Shown here: positions 6,747-12,154 of the stretch, one piece after another
How positions within the stretch are numbered: position 1 is the first letter of the stretch
Layout: each line of letters begins with the position of its first letter
Assembly (NCBI GenBank): GCA_044869915.1
Contig: JBIOYB010000344.1
Location: forward strand, 1-13,039
Source: Allorhizocola sp044869915
GTDB taxonomy: Bacteria > Actinomycetota > Actinomycetes > Mycobacteriales > Micromonosporaceae
Direction: 5' to 3'
Length of the DNA stretch: 13,039 bases
Notes under the pieces: model-generated
Database searches by the model: none
Told to the model about the DNA's origin: nothing
What the model saw: the letters and a program-made list of their open reading frames with translations, nothing else
Position numbers and translations under genes: made by a program

Positions 6747-7139
6747 ATGAGGCTCGTGGGGCCAGAGTCCTATCTGGACCATCTCGAGGGCTTGACGCCG
6801 CAAGCCCGCGAGCAGTTGCAGGCCGAGGTCGACCGGATGCTGGAGCGGCTCGTGCGCGAGGTGCAGCGGGTCGAGTTCGCCGAGCGGCACGACCAGCTCG
6901 AGGCGCCCGAGATCACGGCGACGATGGTGATGCGGGCCGCGAGCGTGTTGCAGCCCACCGCTTTGCGGCCGCGCCCGCCCCGGATGGTCGCGCTGCACGC
7001 GCTCAACCTCGCGTGCGCCGCGGCCGCCGGGGTGCTGACCGGCCGGCTGGACGGCCTGTGGCAGTGGGCGCTGCTGGGGGTGTTCACCGGGGTATCGGTC
7101 GCGGCGAGCAGTTATCTGTACCGGAGAAGATGGCAATGA
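6747..7139 (+). CDS. Small two-transmembrane protein with helical N-terminal domain
   Basis: A 130-aa protein I do not recognise. Residues 8-66 are predicted helical and amphipathic: a short helix (YLDHLEGL), a long acidic/basic helix (TPQAREQLQAEVDRMLERLV onwards to about 50) and, after LEAPEI, a third helix (TATMVMRAASVL). This short-long-short order resembles a histone-type fold, but that is inference only. Two hydrophobic segments follow (about 80-98 and 106-125), ending in a basic tail YRRRWQ, so both termini are likely cytoplasmic. The start is supported by the -10 element 5 nt upstream and the lack of any ribosome site. The stop overlaps the next start in ATGA, so the pair is translationally coupled and probably works together. 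Possible roles include a membrane partner or anchor for the HEPN-like protein. Confidence 0.72.
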   Translation: MRLVGPESYLDHLEGLTPQAREQLQAEVDRMLERLVREVQRVEFAERHDQLEAPEITATMVMRAASVLQPTALRPRPPRMVALHALNLACAAAAGVLTGRLDGLWQWALLGVFTGVSVAASSYLYRRRWQ

Positions 7140-7432
7140 GAACGGCGGCGGCGGCCGAGTTTCTGCGGCGGCTCAACGATTTGGAGGACACGGCGGCTCT
7201 CCTGAGCGGCCATCCGCTGGCGCTGCGCAAGACCGTGGAAACGCTTGTGGAGCAGGGGGTTTGGCTGAAGGAGGACGCGGTCGCGTTTGGCAGGCTGTTC
7301 CGTGTGCGCGACGCCGTGCTGCACGAGGACCTGCCCGCCCGCACGGAGTTGCGCACAGCGCTGCGCGAAGTCGATCGGCTCGCGTCGCTTATCGCGGGTG
7401 CGGCCCGGACGCACCCGCTATCGCCCGATTAG
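7136..7432 (+). CDS. Small HEPN-like helical protein
   Basis: A 98-aa all-helical protein. Its middle holds LFRVRDAVLHEDL, where Arg58 and His63 are four residues apart, matching the R-x4-6-H motif of HEPN-domain proteins. Many of these are RNases in toxin-antitoxin, abortive-infection and RNA-processing systems; others have lost activity. The motif sits at the start of a helix after KEDAVAFGRL, as in DUF4145-type and related HEPN proteins. Two in-frame ATGs exist, at 7130 and 7136. GGAG at 7123-7126 is 3 nt from the first and 9 nt from the second, so 7136 is chosen; it overlaps the stop of the membrane-protein gene by four bases. The stop codon abuts the stop of the convergent AA10 gene with no base between. 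HEPN membership rests on a short motif and helix pattern. Confidence 0.65.
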   Translation: MRTAAAAEFLRRLNDLEDTAALLSGHPLALRKTVETLVEQGVWLKEDAVAFGRLFRVRDAVLHEDLPARTELRTALREVDRLASLIAGAARTHPLSPD

Positions 7433-8488
7433 TTACGTCGATGCTGCGCAGGTGAGGGTCGGCGCCGTGGTGGAGCCGCTCCCTCCGCCCAGGAATCCGA
7501 ACGTGGCAGTGGCCCGGGCGGCCAGAGCCCCGTTCCAGCCGGCATTGCCGACCACGACATTCGGCGCGCCCGACATGAGCGTGCCGCCCCAGACCTGGGT
7601 GACGGTCTGGCCGCTGGGATAGGTCCAGCGAACGGTCCAGGTGCGGATCGCCGCGGCACCCGCGGTCACGATCACCTCACCCTGGAAGCCGCCCGGCCAA
7701 GAGCCTGTTTGCCGGTAGGTCGCCGAGCACGCACCCGGCGGGGTCGACGGCGACGGGCTCGGGCTCTGCGTCGGGCTCACGCTGGGCGACGGGTCAACCG
7801 GCCCGCCTGGGAAGGTGACGTCGCTGCACAGGTAGTACGACTGGTCCAGGTGGCTGGCCTGCCAGATCGTATAGATGATGTGGCGCCCGGTGCGACCGGC
7901 GGCACTCCCGGGCACCTGGATCGACACGCCACCGGCTGCCTCGGGGGTCCACTGGTTGGCCGGCGTGTTGCCGATCTGGCCGACCAGCTCCAGGTCGGCC
8001 CAGCGCAGCGGCTGCGTCAGGGCGTTGTAACCCTGCCGGGTCACGTAGACCCGGATGTAGTCGGCGCCGTGGCTGGCCTGATCCCAAAGCTTGACCCGGA
8101 AGCTGTTGCTGACCGGGGATGTGCGCCACGCACCGACGGCGTCCAGTGAGTTGTAGCGCCCGCCTTCGGCGTGTCCACCGCTGCACAGCTGGCCGTCGGG
8201 GATGCCGCCCTGGTGGTTGCCCGCGAGCTGCTCACGGAACAGGCCGTTCCAGTTCCACATCGCGTTGGGGTTGGCCTGCCACGCCTGCCAGCACATCGGG
8301 TCCAGGGTGGCCATGTTGGGGTTCTGGAAGTCGCTGCCCCACCGCTGCCAGCAGCCATAGTTGCGGGAAGCCGGATCGACGATCGAGCCGTGCGCGGATG
8401 CCGAGTTGACCAGGGCGAGTCCGCCCAGGAGCAGGGCGCCTGCGGCAATGGCGGCGATCACCAATCGCGAGCGAGTCGTTTTGGGCAT
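7433..8488 (-). CDS. Secreted AA10 lytic polysaccharide monooxygenase with CBM2
   Basis: Copper enzyme that oxidatively cleaves crystalline polysaccharide outside the cell. Residues 1-32 are a Sec signal peptide ending in NSASA, and cleavage exposes His33, the first histidine-brace ligand (HGSIVDPASRNYGCW). The second ligand is His140 in WDQASHGADYIRVYVT. The AA10 core runs to about 228 and resembles the Streptomyces subgroup whose characterised members act on cellulose and chitin (DGQLCSGG, IIYTIWQASHLDQSYYLCSD). The axial position appears to be Tyr219, where most AA10 enzymes have Phe. A Pro/Ser linker (231-252) leads to a CBM2 cellulose/chitin-binding domain (253-351) with Cys254 and Cys347 placed for a disulfide and Trp264, Trp287, Trp300 and Trp318 as candidate binding residues. 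A frame open to 8575 would hide the signal peptide; ATG 8488 with GGAG upstream is correct. The 141-bp upstream region shows no clear sugar-regulator palindrome. Confidence 0.92.
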   Translation of the reverse strand: MPKTTRSRLVIAAIAAGALLLGGLALVNSASAHGSIVDPASRNYGCWQRWGSDFQNPNMATLDPMCWQAWQANPNAMWNWNGLFREQLAGNHQGGIPDGQLCSGGHAEGGRYNSLDAVGAWRTSPVSNSFRVKLWDQASHGADYIRVYVTRQGYNALTQPLRWADLELVGQIGNTPANQWTPEAAGGVSIQVPGSAAGRTGRHIIYTIWQASHLDQSYYLCSDVTFPGGPVDPSPSVSPTQSPSPSPSTPPGACSATYRQTGSWPGGFQGEVIVTAGAAAIRTWTVRWTYPSGQTVTQVWGGTLMSGAPNVVVGNAGWNGALAARATATFGFLGGGSGSTTAPTLTCAAST

Positions 8489-8629
8489 GGAGTCTCCAAT
8501 TAGGGAGGAAGGATCGCGCGGACTGCCCTGCATCCGCGCCCAAACAAACGGCGACTCCCGCGATTTCAGCCTCACATATTTGAATTAGTCAAGTCAACCG
8601 GACCGGACCTATTTACAGGAGCCTTCGCC

Positions 8630-9061
8630 ATGATGGGTACCGATGAACTACGCGCACTATGCACGGCGCTGCGCCACGGCGGGGGCGCGCAGACCGACAA
8701 CGGTCTGGTCGATCGGATCCGGTCCGATGTGGACGAGTGTCGAGCGCTGCACGAGGCGCGGCCCGAGCAGGCGCCGTTTGCCCCGCTCGACGAGCCGCTC
8801 CCGCTCATGGGCTGGTTGATCTACGAGGCGGCGTAGGACGCCGTCCAGCGGATCGCGGCATCCTTCGACGCGGCCGTGCAGGCCATGTCCGAGTGGCTCG
8901 CCGGGCCGGACGGCCAGGCCCGGCAGCGCGGGCTCAGCACCGCCGCCATGCCGAGCTTCATCCGCTCGATCGTGGCATGCTGCGGGCTCGCCCCGGACGA
9001 TCGCGGATTTCACGGCTACCGCGATTGGCGCGTCAGGTGGTTCAGCCTCGACCGCTACGCC
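8630..9061 (+). pseudogene. Unidentified protein gene interrupted by one amber codon
   Basis: A gene with a good ribosome site (AGGAG, 8617-8621, 8 nt before ATG 8630) encodes 68 residues ending in LMGWLIYEAA, then TAG at 8834-8836. The same frame continues for 75 more codons with clear coding character and G/C-rich third positions (DAVQRIAASFDAAVQAMSEW, FIRSIVACCGLAPDDRGFHG, RVRWFSLDRY). One base change (for example GAG to TAG) would explain the break. I do not recognise the family; there are no membrane segments or catalytic motifs. The 3' end is also disturbed: after the RYADEP codons the frame runs into a 13-bp minisatellite and then antisense through the TetR gene to a stop at 9310, so the original terminus is lost. 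An internal GTG at 8876 could restart translation, but no good ribosome site is seen. Stop-codon readthrough is possible but unlikely. Confidence 0.6.
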
Positions 9062-9177
9062 GACGAGCCCGGCCGCCGCGCCCGGCCGCCGCGCCCGGCC
9101 GACGCGCCCGGCCGACGCGCCCGGCCGACGAGCCCGGCCGACGAGCCCGGCCGTCGCGCCCGGCCGTCGCGCCCGCG
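9062..9177. repeat. 13-bp minisatellite, about nine copies
   Basis: Nine head-to-tail units of GNCGMGCCCGGCC run without interruption, the last one lacking a base. Variation is confined almost entirely to the second base (A, C or T) and the fifth (A or C). Because 13 is not a multiple of three, the plus frame entering from the broken gene reads a 13-residue peptide repeat (close to DEPGRRARPPRPA) three times. It separates that gene from the convergent TetR gene, whose stop lies 12 bp further on. Confidence 0.88.
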
Positions 9178-9189
9178 TGCACGCCGCGC

Positions 9190-9762
9190 TCACGGCCGCC
9201 CAAACTGGATGAGCAGCGGGCAGGTCAGGGCGGCCATCTCCTCCGGCGTGCGCGGGCAGCCTTGTTGGAGCCAGTCGGCGGCGACGCCGATGAGGGCGCC
9301 GGCGGTGTAGGCGGCGGGCACGTCGGGTGGCGGCGTGTCGTCACTGGTCGTGGCGCATGCGGCGGCGTGGATGGCCGTGGTGAGGCGGCGGCGGATGTGG
9401 TCGATGACGCGGGCGCTTCCCTGCGGCCCCAACAGGCTGCGGTAGAGACCCGCATGCTGGGCCAGGCTCGCGAAGAAGGACTGCAGCGACCGGACCGGGT
9501 CGCCGGGTTGCTCGGCCGAGTCGGCGCCCAGCGCGGACACCGACTCGATCAAGTTGTCGATCATCGTGGTGCAGGCGGCCTCGGCCAGCTCGTGCACGTC
9601 GCGGTAGTGGTCGTAGAAGGTGGACCGGCTCACCTCGGCCCGGTCGGCCACGTCGGCGACGCTGATCTGGGACAGCTCCCGCTCGTCGACGAGTTGGATC
9701 AGCGCGCGCTGCAGGGCCGTGTGGGTGCGGCGGACGCGCCGGTCGTTTCTGGCTGTGACCAC
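9190..9762 (-). CDS. TetR/AcrR family transcriptional repressor
   Basis: A 190-aa one-component regulator. Residues 9-60 form the DNA-binding domain, with the helix-turn-helix in ISVADVADRAEVSRSTFYDH (33-52), a classical TetR signature. The remainder (about 75-185) is the all-helical ligand-binding and dimerisation domain (SLQSFFASLAQHAGLYRSLL, then AAYTAGALIGVAADWLQQG), of the type found in many actinobacterial and Firmicutes TetR regulators. The GTG start at 9762 has GAGGG four nt upstream on the minus strand. It is divergent from the SDR gene, and the 70-bp gap between the two holds two strong palindromes, so it most likely represses itself and the SDR gene and is released by a ligand, perhaps the SDR substrate. 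The ligand is unknown. Confidence 0.88.
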   Translation of the reverse strand: MVTARNDRRVRRTHTALQRALIQLVDERELSQISVADVADRAEVSRSTFYDHYRDVHELAEAACTTMIDNLIESVSALGADSAEQPGDPVRSLQSFFASLAQHAGLYRSLLGPQGSARVIDHIRRRLTTAIHAAACATTSDDTPPPDVPAAYTAGALIGVAADWLQQGCPRTPEEMAALTCPLLIQFGRP

Positions 9763-9781
9763 GCCCTCAGCGTACCTTGAG

Positions 9782-9795
9782 CCTACGGTCGTAGG
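9782..9795. promoter_or_regulatory. Palindromic operator half-region O1 (TetR target)
   Basis: CCTACG (9782-9787) and CGTAGG (9790-9795) are perfect arms around a GT centre. It directly abuts the larger palindrome, sharing base 9795, and both contain the CCTAC/GTAGG core, as expected for two sites of one repressor. Confidence 0.65.
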
Positions 9796-9818
9796 TTACC
9801 CTACACTTGTAGGGTAAC
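9795..9818. promoter_or_regulatory. Palindromic operator O2 (TetR target)
   Basis: GTTACCCTACA (9795-9805) and TGTAGGGTAAC (9808-9818) are perfect 11-bp arms around a CT centre, an unusually strong palindrome. It covers TACACT (9802-9807), a possible -10 of the SDR gene, with TTGAGC (9777-9782) as a poorly spaced -35. Repressor bound here would block SDR transcription. Confidence 0.75.
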
Positions 9819-9832
9819 GTGAGGGCATGGTG

Positions 9833-10750
9833 ATGAAAGGCAAGACGGTGGTGGTGACCGGCGCCAGCGCCGGGATCGGTGCCGCGGCGGCACGGCGCTT
9901 CGCGGAGCTGGGTGCCAAGGTGGCCGTGGTCGGCCGGTCGCCGGAGGCGACAGCGAGGGTCGCGGCGCAGGCCGGGGGCCGGGCGCACCTGGCAGACTAC
10001 GCATCGCTGGACGACGTGCGCAGGCTCGCCGACGAGCTGCTGGCCACCTACGAGCGGATCGACATCCTGGCCAACAACGCGGGCGCCATCTTCGACAGCC
10101 GCAAAATCAGTGCCGACGGCCATGAGCTGACCTTCCAGGTCAACCATCTCGCTCCGTTCCTGCTGACCAATCTGCTCCTGCGGCGGCTGGCCGCGTCCCC
10201 CGACGCACGGGTGATCAGCACGGGCAGCGCGCGATATCGCAAGGCACACCTGGACCTGGCCGACCTGGACGGCGCCGCGGGCCGTTACCGGAGCATGCGC
10301 GCCTACGGTGCGTCCAAGCTCGCCACGATCCTGTTCACCCGCGAGCTCGCCCGGCAGACGCGGGGCACGACCGTCACCGCCTCGGCCTTCCACCCCGGCG
10401 GGGTCCAGACCGACGTGACCCGCGACAACGCGCTGCAGCGGGCGGTCATGGGCTCCTGGCTCGGCCGGGCGATCCTCCTCACGCCGGCTAAGGGCGCGGA
10501 GCCGTTGCTGCACTTGGCCTCGGTCGCCGACCCGCAGACGGTCAACGGCGCCTACCTTCACCGGCTCAACCGCGAGGAGCCCAAAAACGAGCAGGCCCGT
10601 GACGAGCGCCTGGCCGCGCGCCTTTGGCAGCGATCGGCGGAGCTGTCCGGGCTGAGCCAAGCGGGCCTGTCCGATGAGCGGCGATCGGCGGAGCTGACCG
10701 GGCTGAGCCAAGCCGGCCTGCCCGATGAGCGGACAGCCGGCTTGGCCTAA
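9833..10750 (+). CDS. Short-chain dehydrogenase/reductase (SDR) with duplicated C-terminal tail
   Basis: NAD(P)H-dependent oxidoreductase of the classical/retinol-dehydrogenase-like SDR type, 305 aa. The cofactor motif TGASAGIG is at 9-16, followed by GRSPE, where an Arg after the second strand favours NADPH. NNAG is at 81-84, the family Asn is in FQVNH, a candidate catalytic Ser is in ISTGSARY (132), and the YGASK motif gives Tyr158 and Lys162. FHPGGVQTDV is the usual post-catalytic motif. The fold is complete by about residue 273; the rest includes a 17-residue segment (RSAELSGLSQAGLSDER) present twice in tandem. ATG 9827 is in frame, but GAGGG (9821-9825) is 1 nt from it and 7 nt from ATG 9833, which also gives the standard MKGKTVVVTG start. 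Likely controlled by the divergent TetR. The substrate is unknown. Confidence 0.88.
   Translation: MKGKTVVVTGASAGIGAAAARRFAELGAKVAVVGRSPEATARVAAQAGGRAHLADYASLDDVRRLADELLATYERIDILANNAGAIFDSRKISADGHELTFQVNHLAPFLLTNLLLRRLAASPDARVISTGSARYRKAHLDLADLDGAAGRYRSMRAYGASKLATILFTRELARQTRGTTVTASAFHPGGVQTDVTRDNALQRAVMGSWLGRAILLTPAKGAEPLLHLASVADPQTVNGAYLHRLNREEPKNEQARDERLAARLWQRSAELSGLSQAGLSDERRSAELTGLSQAGLPDERTAGLA
10631..10732. repeat. In-frame 51-bp tandem duplication in the SDR 3' end
   Basis: Two copies of a 51-bp unit (10631-10681 and 10682-10732) begin CGATCGGCGGAGCTG and end CCGATGAGCGG. They differ at only three positions, far fewer than in the other arrays, so this is the youngest duplication here. 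Being 17 codons long, it lengthens the protein without a frameshift. Confidence 0.9.
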
Positions 10751-10751
10751 G

Positions 10752-11054
10752 CTAGCGCGCGCAGGTCGCGTTGAGCTGGGCGCGGAAGATGTGGCCGCGA
10801 TACGGGTCGTTGAACACCTCGAAGATCTCCGGTTGGCCGACGATCGTGCAGGCGCCGTAGAAGCCCATGGACTGCGCCGAGTTTGACGCGTCGTCCAGCG
10901 CGCTCCAGATCGCCACGTCGGCCGTCAGCCCGCGACCGGCACCGCAAAACAGTGGGGACGCGGCCGCGGGCGATGCCGCGAAGACCGACAGCGCCACCGC
11001 GCCGGCGGCCACCGCGAGCGCGGCGCCCGCACGCCGCCTCGAGAACAGATTCAT
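10752..11054 (-). CDS. Small secreted protein of unknown function
   Basis: A 100-aa precursor. Residues 1-32 form a typical Sec signal peptide: basic MNLFSRRR, a hydrophobic Ala/Val core and SPAAA before the likely cut, leaving a mature protein of about 68 residues. The mature part has three cysteines (37, 69, 98), aromatic residues in MGFYGACTIVG and a C-terminal DPYRGHIFRAQLNATC segment. The odd cysteine number allows one disulfide plus one free thiol or a disulfide-linked dimer. I do not recognise the family. The start is fixed by GGAGGGAG 5-12 nt upstream; an upstream frame beginning at 11099 would bury the signal peptide. It lies behind the phosphotransferase gene on the same strand, 61 bp apart, and its stop is one base from the stop of the convergent SDR gene. 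Confidence 0.72.
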   Translation of the reverse strand: MNLFSRRRAGAALAVAAGAVALSVFAASPAAASPLFCGAGRGLTADVAIWSALDDASNSAQSMGFYGACTIVGQPEIFEVFNDPYRGHIFRAQLNATCAR

Positions 11055-11085
11055 GTATCTCTCCCTCCGAATGGAACACACCTGA

Positions 11086-11096
11086 CGTGATTCACG
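11086..11096. promoter_or_regulatory. Short palindrome upstream of the small secreted protein gene
   Basis: CGTGA and TCACG flank a single central base, 32-42 nt upstream of the start codon at 11054. It could be a regulator site, but an 11-bp palindrome may occur by chance. Confidence 0.25.
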
Positions 11097-11115
11097 CATC
11101 CGGAGGCGCGGTGGT

Positions 11116-12042
11116 TCAGCCTAGTCGTTCGAGATAATCGAGCTCGCTCGCGAGATGTCCACGCAGGAAGTCGATCTTTGCCGGGTCGGTGATGTCGCGG
11201 CTGGGCACCTCGGTGACCATCAGAAGATAGAGGTAGAGCCGATAGAGCGAGAGCCGCTCACTGTCCAATGTGATCGGTCCGCCGTATCCACGGACAAAGG
11301 GATGGTCCGGCTCTTCCTCGATCCGCTTGAACAGCACGGGCGACACGAAGTCGACGAGCGGATCGGCATACAGGTATCGCTCCCCGTCCACGATCCCGGT
11401 GAGCCGGTCGCCCTCGTGCAGCACGTTGCCGTCCCACAGGTCGAAGTGGACGAGCGCGGGCGTCGTGACCTGTTTCAGGTTGTCCTCGCAGCGCTTGAGC
11501 GCGGACAGGACGCGTTGCGGCGAAACGGGAAGTTCCACATTCCAGTCGACCGCGTCGGCCAGCATCGCCTCCATGATCGCGGTGAACGCGGTGGGCCAGT
11601 CTGTCGCGTGTGGACGGTTGCCGCCCGGGTAACCGAAGTGCGGGCCCGTGACGGTGTGCGTGCGGGCGACGGCCGCGCCAAGCTCCGACCGGACCGCGTC
11701 ACGCTGTGAGCCGAACTCGAGCACCCCACCGGGCAGGAGCGTGACGAACACCCAGTCGCCGCCCTCAAAGAGCACCTCCGGCACGGGCGCGAGCCCCGCG
11801 GCGAGGCGGTAGTAGTGCGCCTCCGACGGGATCATGTCGCGCTCGTAGCGCAGCAGCCGCACGTCCGGCCGCGGCCCGACCTTGAGCACGACGTCGCGCG
11901 CGTCCTCGAGCCGGACCCGCCACACGGACGCGAACGTCCCGCCGGTGACGGGTGAGGCGTCCACGATGCCCTGATCGAACGCTTCGCGCGCGTAGCCGGC
12001 GATGTCGGGCAGGGTCAGTTCGCGCTGTGTCGGGCTGGGCAT
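11116..12042 (-). CDS. APH-fold phosphotransferase (small-molecule kinase family)
   Basis: Cytoplasmic protein of 308 aa with the aminoglycoside phosphotransferase/choline-kinase fold, which transfers a phosphate from ATP or GTP to small hydroxylated or amino substrates. The N-lobe has a Gly-rich stretch (GGTFASVWRVRL) and the ATP-binding Lys54 in VVLKVGP. The catalytic loop is HFDLWDGNVL (His199, Asp201, Asn206), matching HxDxxxxN with Phe where many members have Gly. The metal-binding Asp219 is in GIVDGERYLYADPLVDF. All key residues are intact, so it is probably active. ATG 12042 has GGGAGG about 8 nt upstream; an upstream frame from 12171 would cross the promoter and is rejected. A strong promoter and a LacI-type operator precede it, which suggests sugar- or metabolite-responsive expression rather than constitutive drug resistance. 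The substrate cannot be predicted. Confidence 0.83.
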   Translation of the reverse strand: MPSPTQRELTLPDIAGYAREAFDQGIVDASPVTGGTFASVWRVRLEDARDVVLKVGPRPDVRLLRYERDMIPSEAHYYRLAAGLAPVPEVLFEGGDWVFVTLLPGGVLEFGSQRDAVRSELGAAVARTHTVTGPHFGYPGGNRPHATDWPTAFTAIMEAMLADAVDWNVELPVSPQRVLSALKRCEDNLKQVTTPALVHFDLWDGNVLHEGDRLTGIVDGERYLYADPLVDFVSPVLFKRIEEEPDHPFVRGYGGPITLDSERLSLYRLYLYLLMVTEVPSRDITDPAKIDFLRGHLASELDYLERLG

Positions 12043-12065
12043 GGCTGGGACCTCCCCGTGCGGTG

Positions 12066-12079
12066 TGAGAGCGCTCTCA
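12066..12079. promoter_or_regulatory. LacI-family operator
   Basis: TGAGAGCGCTCTCA is a perfect 14-bp palindrome. It shares the GAGCGCTC centre with the operators of actinobacterial LacI-type sugar repressors such as CebR (TGGGAGCGCTCCCA). It begins at the end of the predicted -10 of the phosphotransferase gene and spans the likely transcription start, 24 nt upstream of the start codon. No LacI-family gene is in the window. Confidence 0.75.
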
Positions 12080-12108
12080 TGATGGGTCCGGCAGGGCGGC
12101 GATGTCAA
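12079..12108 (-). promoter_or_regulatory. Promoter of the phosphotransferase gene
   Basis: On the minus strand a perfect TTGACA -35 (12103-12108) is followed after 18 bp by CATCAT (12079-12084), a 4-of-6 match to the -10 consensus. The LacI-type palindrome overlaps its last base, so a bound repressor would occlude RNA polymerase. Confidence 0.6.
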
Positions 12109-12143
12109 CGAAACGGCGGAACCCATTGATCGACATGATGGCG

Positions 12144-12149
12144 TATAAC
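12144..12149 (+). promoter_or_regulatory. -10 element of a likely leaderless promoter for the flavoprotein gene
   Basis: TATAAC ends 5 nt before ATG 12155, the same geometry as at 6736-6741, and no ribosome site is present. No convincing -35 is seen. Confidence 0.5.
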
Positions 12150-12154
12150 TAGGC

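Noticed and set aside
6623..7135. Long plus-strand frame fused upstream of the HEPN-like protein
   Set aside because: It passes through the repeat array and an out-of-frame reading of the membrane-protein gene; the coupled ATG at 7136 has a suitable ribosome site.
8489..8575. N-terminal extension of the AA10 enzyme
   Set aside because: The extra residues precede a complete Sec signal peptide, which must be N-terminal to expose the copper-binding His.
8834..8836. Amber codon as pyrrolysine or a programmed recoding site
   Set aside because: No pyl genes, recoding structure or known recoded family is seen; a nonsense mutation is simpler.
8659..9780. 373-codon plus-strand frame across the broken gene, minisatellite and TetR gene
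   Set aside because: It is Arg/Gly/Ala-rich, crosses the TetR gene antisense, and arises from stop-poor GC-rich DNA.
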